NCBI RefSeq assembly: GCF_000701505.1
Contig: NZ_JNJB01000012.1
Location: 62,001-126,000, forward strand
DNA: 64,000 nucleotides
Source of the DNA: Dyadobacter crusticola DSM 16708
GTDB taxonomy: Bacteria; Bacteroidota; Bacteroidia; Cytophagales; Spirosomataceae
Direction of reading: 5' to 3'
Positions 39,444 to 48,656 of this stretch are shown here, piece by piece (position 1 is the first letter of the stretch; every line of letters starts with the position of its first letter). A program made the translations under genes and the position numbers. The notes below the pieces were generated by a model. It ran no database searches. It worked only from the letters and a program-made list of their open reading frames with translations, and was not told where the DNA came from.

Positions 39444-39944
39444 TTATGCGGTAACTGTAACAGTGTTGCCGTCGTTTGACAGGCTGGTCTTATATGTTCT
39501 GAGCGCAGTAGTTGCAGGGCCTTGTTCTACAGCGCCGGTTGTAGAAAATTCAGACTGGTGATTCGGGCACCAGAAATCATTTTGCGCCAAACGGTATTGT
39601 ACATTGGTACCCTCGTGTGTGCATCTTCTTGCAAGTGCCACATAAGTTCCCGCGTCAGTAAGCGCCACGATCGTATCGCCGATAATCTCGAACTTACCTT
39701 TCGTTTTCAGGTTGGTTACTTTGGTCAGATCAATGGTGAAATTGATCGCATTGCCTGTTGTCGTGCCAGTGATACCGCTCGGGTCGACAACCGGGTCCAC
39801 CGGAGCAGGATCGTCTTCATTGCTCGATCCACAGGCGGTCATTGTTGTACCAATACAGTAAAAAGCCATTAATGTTGAGGTACTCAATCCCAGACTTCTC
39901 AGAAATTCTCCCCGCTTCATTTTCTCTTGGTTTGTAGTCTCCAT
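39444..39944 (-). CDS. Rieske [2Fe-2S] lipoprotein
   Basis: 166 aa from the ATG at 39944 (METTNQEKMKRGEFLRSLGL). The cluster ligands are C108-T-H110 and C126-P-N-H129, a complete Rieske set. The leader looks Tat-derived but has Lys-Arg instead of Arg-Arg before GEF, and a lipobox MTAC puts the lipidated Cys at 38. A Pro/Asp-rich linker (DDPAPVDPVVDP) follows. It probably transfers electrons at the periplasmic face of a membrane. First gene of the Rieske-DUF5777-yceI set; only 58 nt separate it from the barrel/anti-sigma-like gene, so it may be read through from the sigma operon. Confidence 0.9.
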   Translation of the reverse strand: METTNQEKMKRGEFLRSLGLSTSTLMAFYCIGTTMTACGSSNEDDPAPVDPVVDPSGITGTTTGNAINFTIDLTKVTNLKTKGKFEIIGDTIVALTDAGTYVALARRCTHEGTNVQYRLAQNDFWCPNHQSEFSTTGAVEQGPATTALRTYKTSLSNDGNTVTVTA

Positions 39945-40002
39945 GGTGAATAGTTTGAAATTTAAATTAGTTGTTCTGATTTGGTATCGGTAATTCCGGG
40001 AT

Positions 40003-41562
40003 TTACCTGAATGCAGGTACATAGCGAACTGAAATCCAGAATCCGGCAGTGAAAAGATTAACTTTCCCGTAGCCCACTCGTTTCAGCGGCATTCTTGCAT
40101 AAGGTTCTGCGACGAGAGAGAGTTTATCTGAAACCCTATATTCATATCCGGCGGATGCATTGAGGTGGCTGAAAAGGTACCAGCCTGTTTTGCCCTGCCA
40201 ATCCTTATACTTAATGTGCGGGTCGTAAGGGTTTTTATAGTTGTACTTATATTTCTCTCCACGCATGTAGTAAGACGACAGCCCTGATCCCGCGAAAATT
40301 CTTGATTTGCTGCCGGAAACAATATCGTATCTCAGGTTCAGGGGAATTTCCAATACTTTACAAACTCCCTCAATGCTTTCCGGCTTGGTGTAGTAGCCCC
40401 ACCTTGGATCCAAAATGTAGTCTCCTCCATTAGCCCGGTAGTCTTTTCTGCTCCATACAGCGCCGCTTTGAACAAATAGCCGCGGCAAAATAGACAACTC
40501 AGCAAGCAGTGATACCGCAGTACCTGGTTTGGTGAGCTTTTCACCTCCAACTGTACTCAAATCAGGTGAATACCCAAATCTCACAGCCCATTTTGCCTGC
40601 GCCACTTCTTCCTTTTTCTTATCTGCCTCAACTTCTGTATCTGACTTAACCAGCTCAGTTGCAGGAACACCAATGTTCGGGTAAGCAATCTGATTTTGCC
40701 AGTTTACAGGTTTGTTTGGCAAACTCATGACATTATACTGAAATCCGTCAGCTTCATCCCCGAATCTGGTTTGTTCCGTCGCGTATTCACCTGCACGTTC
40801 CTTTGTCGTGCTCTCGCTAATTGCTGACCTGGCAGCACTGGACTTAACCCCGCTGGAACCAGTAGCCTGCCTTGCCCCAAGTTCGGAGGCACTGGTTCCG
40901 TTAGGATTATTTCTGCGCGCATTTTCGTCAGCATTCAAAATAAGAGCCCCGTCGCCTCCTTCCGTCTTTGAGCGGTTAGGCTCTAAGTACACTCCGCCTG
41001 CCTTAGATCGGCTCCGGGGCAATAATGGACTGCTTTTTACATCAGCAGCTTTCAATTCTGATCGAGAGAGTGGCTTACTAAAAGTCTTTTCAGTATTTCC
41101 TGTTGCTACCCTATTTTCATTTTTCTTCAATTCTGTCGCATTGCCCGTTTCAGGGGAATTCGGGATTGCTTTAACTGTCGCCGCATTTGCATTCTCTGCC
41201 TCGGTGTTGTTTGTTTTATCTGATTCTGTATCTGTCAACTTTCCATTATCTCCCACTGCCGGCGTTTCTTGCTCTTTACTAAAACCGGACTTCGCATTAC
41301 CTGGAAGCACTTTTTCATTTGCTGCACGATCACTCTGCGTTGCATTCTCACGCCACAGGTATCCCACAATCCCTGCCGGGATCAGTAGCAGCAACAATCC
41401 TATCGGCCACCACTTTTTAAACCACGCTCCGCCAGTCCGGCCGTCCTGCTGGTCCAGCTTCCTCCTCAGACTATTCCAATCTTCGGGATCATACTGCGGA
41501 TCAAACTCTTCTGAAGACTTTCTGAAGAGTTTGTCCAGTTCGTCATCTGGTAACTCTGTCAT
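40003..41562 (-). CDS. One-TM anti-sigma-like protein with C-terminal barrel domain
   Basis: 519 aa. Residues 1-50 are a charged cytosolic segment (DDELDKLFRKSSEEFDPQYD ... DWNSLRRKL) typical of Bacteroidota anti-sigma-like proteins. One membrane helix (WWPIGLLLLLIPAGIVGYLW) lies at about 50-69. A long Ser/Asn/Glu/Lys-rich disordered linker (about 75-320) follows, then a strand-rich domain (VRFGYSPDLSTVGGEKL ... SVRYVPAF) resembling a porin-like barrel. Its start overlaps the 3' end of the ECF sigma gene by 20 nt, implying translational coupling. The TM helix and terminal barrel are hard to reconcile with one membrane, so topology is uncertain. Confidence 0.75.
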   Translation of the reverse strand: MTELPDDELDKLFRKSSEEFDPQYDPEDWNSLRRKLDQQDGRTGGAWFKKWWPIGLLLLLIPAGIVGYLWRENATQSDRAANEKVLPGNAKSGFSKEQETPAVGDNGKLTDTESDKTNNTEAENANAATVKAIPNSPETGNATELKKNENRVATGNTEKTFSKPLSRSELKAADVKSSPLLPRSRSKAGGVYLEPNRSKTEGGDGALILNADENARRNNPNGTSASELGARQATGSSGVKSSAARSAISESTTKERAGEYATEQTRFGDEADGFQYNVMSLPNKPVNWQNQIAYPNIGVPATELVKSDTEVEADKKKEEVAQAKWAVRFGYSPDLSTVGGEKLTKPGTAVSLLAELSILPRLFVQSGAVWSRKDYRANGGDYILDPRWGYYTKPESIEGVCKVLEIPLNLRYDIVSGSKSRIFAGSGLSSYYMRGEKYKYNYKNPYDPHIKYKDWQGKTGWYLFSHLNASAGYEYRVSDKLSLVAEPYARMPLKRVGYGKVNLFTAGFWISVRYVPAFR

Positions 41563-42112
41563 AATCGTCGATATTTATCCTGGATAACATTTCTCTTAGT
41601 TTTTCTCTTGCACGCGACAAATTAGACTTTGACGCTCCAACCGAAATGCCCAGCTGTTCTGCAATTTCTTCGTGTGTATAGCCGTCAATAACCGATAAGC
41701 TGAAAACAATCCGGTAGGAGGGTGTCAATTTCTGGATCAACCCCATCAGCTCTTCGTGAGAAAGGCGGCTGATTACTGTTTCATCTACGGACACATTTTC
41801 CGCAATTTCCACATTCTCAAACACATCCCTCCGAATCTCCTGACGATAATGGTCAAGTGCTGTATTGATGATGATCCTGCTCAACCACGTTTTGAATGAA
41901 CGGTCTGTATCAAAGCTTTCCAGCTTGGTAAAAACCTTCAAAAACGAATCGTTGAGTATTTCTTTGGCCTCCTCCCGGCTGCGTGTATAGCGCAAACAAA
42001 TGCTCATGGCATAGCCGTAGAACTGTTTGTACAACAGCTCCTGACTACGGCGGTTTCTCTGTAAACAGCCGGCGAGTAGTTCATGAAGAACGGCGGAGTT
42101 ATACTCGGGCAT
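41543..42112 (-). CDS. ECF-type RNA polymerase sigma-70 factor
   Basis: 189 aa. Region 2 has YGYAMSICLRYTRSREEAKE and ILNDSFLKVFTKLESFDTDR, and region 2.3/2.4 FKTWLSRIIINTALDHYRQ. Region 4 is LTPSYRIVFSLSVIDGYTHE followed by EEIAEQLGISVGASKSNLSR. It directs RNA polymerase to specific promoters when released by an anti-sigma factor, probably the gene overlapping its 3' end. The Rieske-DUF5777-yceI genes downstream are plausible targets. Confidence 0.93.
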   Translation of the reverse strand: MPEYNSAVLHELLAGCLQRNRRSQELLYKQFYGYAMSICLRYTRSREEAKEILNDSFLKVFTKLESFDTDRSFKTWLSRIIINTALDHYRQEIRRDVFENVEIAENVSVDETVISRLSHEELMGLIQKLTPSYRIVFSLSVIDGYTHEEIAEQLGISVGASKSNLSRAREKLREMLSRINIDDYDRVTR

Positions 42113-42282
42113 GCTATTTGTTTTTTATCCCTAATACGGGCAAAGAGTTGGCAGGGTTGCTTTACAAGTAGGAGAATTTATTAAAAGTTTATAACTCCTT
42201 GTTCTTAAAACTATTATACTCAAATAAAGATCCGTTTTTTCTACTGAGCACTTTTAAAAAACCGGAAATTTTGCCATTTTCG

Positions 42283-42314
42283 TATAACAGCGTAAATTCT
42301 TATAACAGCGTAAA
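42283..42314. repeat. Direct repeat upstream of the acyltransferase gene
   Basis: TATAACAGCGTAAA occurs at 42283-42296 and 42301-42314, an 18-nt period, 45-75 nt before the ATG. Possibly a regulator site. The rest of the 42112-42359 gap has no clear element. Confidence 0.4.
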
Positions 42315-42358
42315 ATATTCCCCAATATTTAATCGGCTCCACAGAGACAAGTGCGTTT

Positions 42359-43444
42359 ATGTTTAACTATTCTCCTGATCTTAATACGGTCAAAAAACAC
42401 CGGTTTACGGAACTGGATTCATTGCGGGGGCTTGCGGCGCTGAGTATTGTCATTTTCCACTTCTCGATCAATAACAACAAACAGCTGCTTGGCTGGGAGT
42501 TCAGCTATGGGGTAACCGCGGTTGATATTTTCTTCATGATCAGCGGCTTCGTTATTTTTCAATCCATTGAAAATACAAAAAAATGGCAGGATTTCGTGGT
42601 GAAACGCTTTGCCAGGTTGTATCCGGCCTTCTGGTACTGTATGCTGATCACCGCCTTTGTTGCGGTACTTATAGAGCCTGCGAACATCAATCCCACCCGT
42701 ATTCTTGCAAATGCCACAATGGCAGCCGCCTATTTCGGAGTTGAGGATCTGGATGGATCTTACTGGACGCTGCTGGTAGAACTCATATTCTACCTGTGGA
42801 TTCTTGCGGTTTTCATTTCACACAAACTCAAAAGTGTGGAAAAAATTGGTGCGCTTACAATTGTCGCAATCGTTGCATTTCACTTTTTCAGCGGCTATTA
42901 TTTCAGCTTTTACGCATTTGCAATCAAAAAGATCCAGTTGCTGAACCACTTCCCGCTTTTCTTCTCGGGAATCTTGTTTTTCAGACTAAATGGCGGCAAA
43001 AACATCAAACAGAACATGCTGCTGCTCTTTTTCAGTCTTGCGGCAGCATTTTACCTGCACGACAAAGGCGGCACTTCGCAGTACCATATTTCGTTTTTCG
43101 GGCATTGCATTGCGATCACATTATTTCATATGATTTTCGCGCTGATCCTTACCGGGAACCTGAAATTCATCAATCTGCGCCCGCTGTTTTTCCTGGGAAA
43201 GATATCTTACTCTTTGTACCTCATTCACCAGTATGTAGGTTTGCAGGTCATTTCGAAGCTCACTACCAATTTCGGGTTGCATATTTATCCCGCGCTTGTA
43301 CTGACCGTGGCCCTTTGCATTCTGGCGGCCTACCTGGTAACCCGGTTTATAGAAGTTCCCTGCTACGAACTGGTCAGAAACTGGTACGAGGAGATTCGCA
43401 AGCCTGTATACCGCCAGCAAGATCAGGATCTGGCGATCCACTGA
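42359..43444 (+). CDS. Acyltransferase 3 (OafA/YrhL-type) membrane protein
   Basis: 361 aa with about ten membrane helices. The opening FTELDSLRGLAALSIVIFHF carries the conserved R-x10-H acyltransferase-3 motif. Other family stretches are GVTAVDIFFMISGFVIFQS, KRFARLYPAFW and GKISYSLYLIHQYV. These proteins O-acetylate surface polysaccharides or other glycans, using acyl-CoA across the membrane. No polysaccharide locus is adjacent. Confidence 0.92.
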   Translation: MFNYSPDLNTVKKHRFTELDSLRGLAALSIVIFHFSINNNKQLLGWEFSYGVTAVDIFFMISGFVIFQSIENTKKWQDFVVKRFARLYPAFWYCMLITAFVAVLIEPANINPTRILANATMAAAYFGVEDLDGSYWTLLVELIFYLWILAVFISHKLKSVEKIGALTIVAIVAFHFFSGYYFSFYAFAIKKIQLLNHFPLFFSGILFFRLNGGKNIKQNMLLLFFSLAAAFYLHDKGGTSQYHISFFGHCIAITLFHMIFALILTGNLKFINLRPLFFLGKISYSLYLIHQYVGLQVISKLTTNFGLHIYPALVLTVALCILAAYLVTRFIEVPCYELVRNWYEEIRKPVYRQQDQDLAIH

Positions 43445-43564
43445 TCCACACCCGTTTTCATACGGTACCGCAACCATTGATTTATTAGTTACTTTTGCTG
43501 CCCCACATACAAACGTATATTCGGGGGAGCGCACCGCACCTCTCATGCACTATGTCCGATTCCG

Positions 43565-45376
43565 ATGGCTACAAATGAGCAAACCAATACACCCACTTCT
43601 TTCTTTTCAGTACGGAAGATCAGCTGGGCGGGTCTTAAAACCACAGTAAGTCTGTTTAAATATCTCCGGCCTTACCGCGGGATGTTTTTTATAGGACTGA
43701 TTTTCCTCGCATTATCAACAGGCACTTCCCTTGCATTCCCGAAACTTGTGGGCAGTATCATCGAAGTGATTGAAGGAAAATCTCCTTACACGATCAACCA
43801 GATCACAATTTTCCTGTTCGTTATACTGGTTTGCCAGGCTATATTCTCTTACTTCCGGATCTACCTGTTTACCAAAGTAAGCGAAATGGCGATGACGAAC
43901 ATTCGCCTGGACGTTTTCAGCAAGATCATCACCCTGCCGCTTACGTTCCTGGAATCCAGGCGCGTGGGCGAGCTGACAAGTCGCATTACTGCCGACGTAT
44001 CCCAATTACAGGGCTTACTCTCATTTACTCTGGCAGAGATTTTCCGGCAAATCGCGACACTTGTGGTCGGTATGGCGATCCTTTTTTATACCTCCTGGAA
44101 ATTGACCCTTTTCATGCTCGCCACCTTTCCGGTGCTGGTAGTTGCGTCGGTTTTCTTTGGCCGGCGAATGCGGCAGCTTTCCAGGAAGGCGCAGGATGAA
44201 CTTGCCGCGGCTAATGTGGTGGTTGAAGAAACGTTGCAGTCCATTCACGTTGTCAAAGCATTTACCAACGAGCCGCTGGAAGTTTCGCGCTACGGGACTA
44301 TCCTGCAAAGGGTAGTAAAGCTTTCCCTCTACGCGGCCAGCTTTCGCGGCGGGTTTGTATCCTTTATCATTTTCGCATTGTTCGGCGGCATTGTGGCCGT
44401 GATCTGGTACGGGGCCGGACTGGTGCAGGCAGGAGAGTTCGGGCTTTCTGATCTGTTTACTTTTATCCTTTATACCACGTTCATCGGTGCTTCCATCGGC
44501 GGAATGGGAGATTTGTATGCGCAGGTTAATAAAACCATCGGTGCGTCGGAACGGGTTTTTGAAATCCTGGAAGAAGAGCCTGAAATTACAATTGACGGAG
44601 CAAGGAATGCGGGCACAAGTGTGGTTCGCGGTGATATTTTGTACGATAATATACATTTCTCCTATCCTTCCCGCCCCGATCTGCCCGTACTAAGAGGGAT
44701 ATCGCTCCGCATTCATGCCGGTGAGAAAATTGCCCTGGTAGGATACAGCGGCGCGGGCAAGTCTACGATTGTTCAGTTGCTGATGCGTTTTTATAATTAT
44801 CAATCGGGACAAATTATGATTGATGGAAAACCGCTCTCCGACTTCGGGATTTCTGAATTGCGTAAAAACATAGCAATTGTGCCGCAGGAGGTAATGCTTT
44901 TTGGCGGCACCATTTACGAAAACATTTCTTACGGAAAGCCCGATGCAACCAGGGAAGAGATTTACGACGCGGCGAAACGCGCTTACGCTTTGGACTTCAT
45001 CGAATCGTTTCCAGAAAAATTTGAAACTGTTGTAGGCGAAAGAGGTATCAAGCTTTCCGGCGGTCAGCGGCAACGCATTGCAATCGCGCGCGCTATTCTC
45101 AAAAATCCGAAAATATTGATCCTCGATGAAGCAACCAGCTCATTGGATGCCGAGTCTGAAAAGCTGGTACAAGTTGCATTGGACGAGTTAATGAAAGATC
45201 GCACCACGATTGTGATTGCGCACCGGCTGGCCACTATCCGTAAAGTGGATATGATCTATGTAATCCGGGAGGGAATGATCGCCGAATCGGGCTCTCACAA
45301 TGAATTATCACTGCTGGATAACGGATTGTACGCCAATCTGATCAAATTGCAGTTTGAAACTGCCCAAAGCAATTGA
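43565..45376 (+). CDS. ABC exporter, fused permease and ATPase (MsbA-like)
   Basis: 603 aa. Six membrane helices occupy about 40-320 (with FLESRRVGELTSRITADVSQLQ as an intracellular coupling region). The nucleotide-binding domain has Walker A GYSGAGKST at 393-401, signature LSGGQRQRIAIARAIL, Walker B ILILDEATSSLD and an H-loop IVIAHRLATI. A homodimeric exporter of lipid, peptide or drug is likely. Its stop overlaps the start of the next gene by one base (TGATG), so the two are translationally coupled. Confidence 0.93.
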   Translation: MATNEQTNTPTSFFSVRKISWAGLKTTVSLFKYLRPYRGMFFIGLIFLALSTGTSLAFPKLVGSIIEVIEGKSPYTINQITIFLFVILVCQAIFSYFRIYLFTKVSEMAMTNIRLDVFSKIITLPLTFLESRRVGELTSRITADVSQLQGLLSFTLAEIFRQIATLVVGMAILFYTSWKLTLFMLATFPVLVVASVFFGRRMRQLSRKAQDELAAANVVVEETLQSIHVVKAFTNEPLEVSRYGTILQRVVKLSLYAASFRGGFVSFIIFALFGGIVAVIWYGAGLVQAGEFGLSDLFTFILYTTFIGASIGGMGDLYAQVNKTIGASERVFEILEEEPEITIDGARNAGTSVVRGDILYDNIHFSYPSRPDLPVLRGISLRIHAGEKIALVGYSGAGKSTIVQLLMRFYNYQSGQIMIDGKPLSDFGISELRKNIAIVPQEVMLFGGTIYENISYGKPDATREEIYDAAKRAYALDFIESFPEKFETVVGERGIKLSGGQRQRIAIARAILKNPKILILDEATSSLDAESEKLVQVALDELMKDRTTIVIAHRLATIRKVDMIYVIREGMIAESGSHNELSLLDNGLYANLIKLQFETAQSN

Positions 45377-47205
45377 TGGAAAACGTAACCGCACAAACTG
45401 CTCCTAAAACCTTTTTTGAAGCCAAACTCAGCGAAGCCCGTGTAGCCGAAGCGGCAGCACAAGCGAAGTCTAACCAACTTTCTGTGGCCCGCCTGGCTGT
45501 ATTTGTTCTGATACTTCTTTCTGCCTGGATATGGAACCACTCGGGCCAGGCAGCTTGGGCAATTGCGATCGCGGGACTGCTTATTGCCTTTTTGTTTCTC
45601 ATGCGAAAACACCAGCAGGTGAAGCAGACCCGCGATTTTCATAAAAACTTGCAAACGGTGAATGAAGACGAGCTGGAAAGACTTTCACTGCGCTTCAAAC
45701 GCACCGATAATGGAATGCAGTACACCGAAAAAGAACACGCTTTTTTATCGGACCTCGATATTTTCGGCGATTATTCACTCTATAAACTGCTGAACCGCAC
45801 ACGCACCTCAGAGGGAAGTAAAAGACTTTCAAACTGGCTCAAAAATCACGCAGCTCCTGGCGATATACAGGCCCGCCAACAAGCCTCGGCTGACTTCAAA
45901 CAACATCCGGAGCTAATGCAAACCTGGGAAGCAACTGCGTTGCTTCACGAACATGCAGCGGCGCAGGTAGGTGCATTCCGCGCCTGGTCTACCGAGACGC
46001 TCGCCCCCAAACTTGTGACCCTTCTGAAAATGCGATGGTTCCCGCTGCTAACCCTGGCGGTAATCATTCTGGCTGTTTCGCAAATCGTTCCATTTTGGGC
46101 AGTACTGGTCTGCTTTGGGATTCATTTCTATATTTTGAGACAGTTTCAGGCTGTTATCCAGGTCACTACAAACAAGACAACAACGCTGGGCAAAACACTG
46201 GTCGCTTACGCAGACTTGTTGAAAATAGCAGAGAATGCGCATTATCAATCAGATTGGTGGATCAAAAGAAAGGCGCTGATTGAAGGCTCTTCCCTATCCC
46301 TGAGCCGTGCAGGCGCACTATTCGAGCGGCTCGACTATCGGAACAATCCATTTTTCGGAATTTTTGTAGGTATACCTACCCTGTGGGACGTGCATTGCCT
46401 CGCTGGGCTGGAAAATTGGAAGCAGTCCAATCAATCGAAAATGTGGCACTGGCTCGATGTGCTTGCAGATACGGAGGCAATGAACTCGCTGGCCGGGCAC
46501 GCATTTGCGAATCCTACGTACATAGTACCCCAGGTAGCTGAACACGCGGCCGTTTTTGTTCAGACAAAATCAATGGGCCACCCACTTATCCCGGCGGAAA
46601 AGCGCGTAAGCAACGACTTTGAATTAACCGGCACCGGCGCAACAATGCTGGTGACAGGCTCCAATATGTCGGGAAAAAGTACATTCCTCCGCACAATCGG
46701 GCTTAATCTGGTGCTGGCGCAGATTGGCGCTGTGATAAGTGCAACTGCATTCTCCTGCTCGCCGTTGCGCGTTTTCAGCAGTATGCGCACCCAGGATTCG
46801 CTCGAAGAAAGCACATCATCCTTTTACGCAGAATTAAAAAGGCTCAGATTACTGCTCGAACTATCCAGTGAAAATGCAGCGCCTGTTTTTTACCTCCTTG
46901 ATGAAATCCTGAAAGGTACCAACTCCGCAGACCGCCACCGTGGCGCTGAGGCACTGATCCGGCAACTACACGGAAAAAATGCCTCCGGGTTGGTTTCCAC
47001 GCATGATCTGGAACTTGGTCAATGGGGAGAAACAGAGGAGTACGTGCATAATTATCATTTCCGCTCCGATGTAGAGGAGGGCAAACTGCATTTTGATTAC
47101 CGGCTTTACAAGGGAATTTGCCGCAGTTTTAATGCCTCCGAATTAATGCGGATGATGGGCATAGAAATAGCGCTTCCGGATAAAAATACCGCTGCATCAG
47201 AGTGA
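45376..47205 (+). CDS. Membrane-anchored MutS-like ATPase
   Basis: 609 aa from the ATG at 45376. Hydrophobic helices lie at about 38-53 and 58-76, with another pair at about 219-253. The middle is MutS core/lever-like (FLSDLDIFGDYSLYKLLNRT, GSKRLSNWLKNHA). The C-terminal ATPase has Walker A TGSNMSGKST near 427-436, SMRTQDSLEESTSSFYAELK, LLDEILKGTNSADRHRG and SGLVSTHDLELG, all MutS domain V motifs. No mismatch-binding domain or Smr nuclease is present. This matches the short membrane MutS homologues of Bacteroidota, of unknown role. Coupled to the ABC exporter gene. Confidence 0.88.
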   Translation: MENVTAQTAPKTFFEAKLSEARVAEAAAQAKSNQLSVARLAVFVLILLSAWIWNHSGQAAWAIAIAGLLIAFLFLMRKHQQVKQTRDFHKNLQTVNEDELERLSLRFKRTDNGMQYTEKEHAFLSDLDIFGDYSLYKLLNRTRTSEGSKRLSNWLKNHAAPGDIQARQQASADFKQHPELMQTWEATALLHEHAAAQVGAFRAWSTETLAPKLVTLLKMRWFPLLTLAVIILAVSQIVPFWAVLVCFGIHFYILRQFQAVIQVTTNKTTTLGKTLVAYADLLKIAENAHYQSDWWIKRKALIEGSSLSLSRAGALFERLDYRNNPFFGIFVGIPTLWDVHCLAGLENWKQSNQSKMWHWLDVLADTEAMNSLAGHAFANPTYIVPQVAEHAAVFVQTKSMGHPLIPAEKRVSNDFELTGTGATMLVTGSNMSGKSTFLRTIGLNLVLAQIGAVISATAFSCSPLRVFSSMRTQDSLEESTSSFYAELKRLRLLLELSSENAAPVFYLLDEILKGTNSADRHRGAEALIRQLHGKNASGLVSTHDLELGQWGETEEYVHNYHFRSDVEEGKLHFDYRLYKGICRSFNASELMRMMGIEIALPDKNTAASE

Positions 47206-47339
47206 AGGCCATTTTTAGCCTAATCAAAGCTTTTACGTAACTTTACTGATTACATTTACGTTTCTAATGCGGAGAGTGCATATCCGCCCGGATAAGCTTT
47301 ATAAAATAAATTACCAATAACGATTACGAAAACACCTGA

Positions 47340-48656
47340 ATGGAAGTATTAATAATGGCCGGACAGCTCATCCTGGGCTTGTCCATCTTGGTAGGACTAC
47401 ACGAGTGGGGACATATGGCCGCGGCCAAAATGTTTGGAATGCGGGTTGAAAAGTACTTTATCGGTTTTCCTCCTAAAATTTTCAGTATCCAGCGGGGCGA
47501 AACAGAATATGGGATTGGCGCTATTCCGTTGGGAGGTTTTGTGAAAATATCGGGTATGATCGACGAATCGATGGATACCGCTACGATGAACCAGGAGCCA
47601 CAACCCTGGGAATTCCGCTCAAAGCCAGCCTGGCAGCGCCTGATCGTTATGCTGGGAGGTATTATCGTGAATGTAATTGTCGGAATTTTCATTTTCATCC
47701 TGATCGCATACCGCGAGGGAGATCAGTTCCTTTCGAGCTCGGAGGTTAACAAATATGGTATTGTTGCAGGTGATCTTGCACAGGAAATCGGGTTGAAGAC
47801 CGGCGATAAGATTGTAAAGGTGAATGGAAAACCATTTACCAATTTCAGTGAGATCGTGAGCTCGGAAGTTTTTTTGGGCAGCAACAGCTCCTATACAGTT
47901 AACCGCGACGGAAAAGAAGTGGTCGTTGAGATACCAAACAATTTCATCGAGAAACTCTCAGATCCAAAAGAGAAAGGAAATTTCATTCGTGCACAGGAAC
48001 CGTTTACAATCGGAGAACTGATCCCAGGTTCGCCTGCTGAGAAAGCGGGTTTGGAGACAGGCGATAAGGTACTCTCGCTGAATGGACAGCCGATCCAGTT
48101 TTTCCATCAAATGCAAGACGAGCTGAACAAGGTGAAAGGCAAGCAGGTTACCATTGTTGTTCAGAGAGCCGGTGCACAGAAAAGCATTCCAATGAATGTT
48201 TCGGAAGACGGGACAATCGGATTTTACAGAAACAGTCTCTTGAAATATACGACGGTTGAATACACACTTGGCGAAGCGATCTCCGTGGGTACCAAGGATG
48301 CATTCAATGTAGTTTTTGATAACATTAAGGGTTTTGGCAAGATCTTCCGTGGTGAAGTTTCAGCTTCCAAAGCATTGAGCGGACCGATCGGTATCGCGCG
48401 TATGTTCGGCGGGGTATGGGACTGGAGCCGCTTCTGGTATCTTACCGGCTTGCTTTCCATGGTACTTGCATTTATGAATGCACTTCCAATTCCCGCGCTG
48501 GACGGTGGTCACGCGGTTATACTATCTTACGAACTCATTTCCGGCCGTAAACCTTCTGATGCATTCCTCGAAAATGCACAGAAAGTAGGTATGGTTTTAC
48601 TGCTCGGCCTGATGGCTTTTGCGATCTTCAATGATGTTTGGAAAGCTGTTTTTTAA
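47340..48656 (+). CDS. rseP: RIP metalloprotease RseP
   Basis: 438 aa site-2 protease in the inner membrane. The zinc site is H21-E-W-G-H25 in the first helix, with a C-terminal NALPIPALDGGH segment providing the third ligand. Two PDZ-like segments lie in the periplasmic part (GDLAQEIGLKTGDKIVKVNG and GSPAEKAGLETGDKVLSLNG). It cleaves membrane-embedded anti-sigma factors and signal peptides after a first cut. The DUF6702 gene begins inside its 3' end. Confidence 0.94.
   Translation: MEVLIMAGQLILGLSILVGLHEWGHMAAAKMFGMRVEKYFIGFPPKIFSIQRGETEYGIGAIPLGGFVKISGMIDESMDTATMNQEPQPWEFRSKPAWQRLIVMLGGIIVNVIVGIFIFILIAYREGDQFLSSSEVNKYGIVAGDLAQEIGLKTGDKIVKVNGKPFTNFSEIVSSEVFLGSNSSYTVNRDGKEVVVEIPNNFIEKLSDPKEKGNFIRAQEPFTIGELIPGSPAEKAGLETGDKVLSLNGQPIQFFHQMQDELNKVKGKQVTIVVQRAGAQKSIPMNVSEDGTIGFYRNSLLKYTTVEYTLGEAISVGTKDAFNVVFDNIKGFGKIFRGEVSASKALSGPIGIARMFGGVWDWSRFWYLTGLLSMVLAFMNALPIPALDGGHAVILSYELISGRKPSDAFLENAQKVGMVLLLGLMAFAIFNDVWKAVF

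Noticed and set aside
39945-40022. N-terminal extension of the Rieske gene
   Set aside because: It would overlap the end of the upstream gene and bury the Tat-like leader; the start at 39944 fits better.
40808-41587. Plus-strand open frame of 259 aa opposite the anti-sigma-like gene
   Set aside because: It mirrors the disordered linker of the real gene, which lacks stops on both strands because of its base composition.
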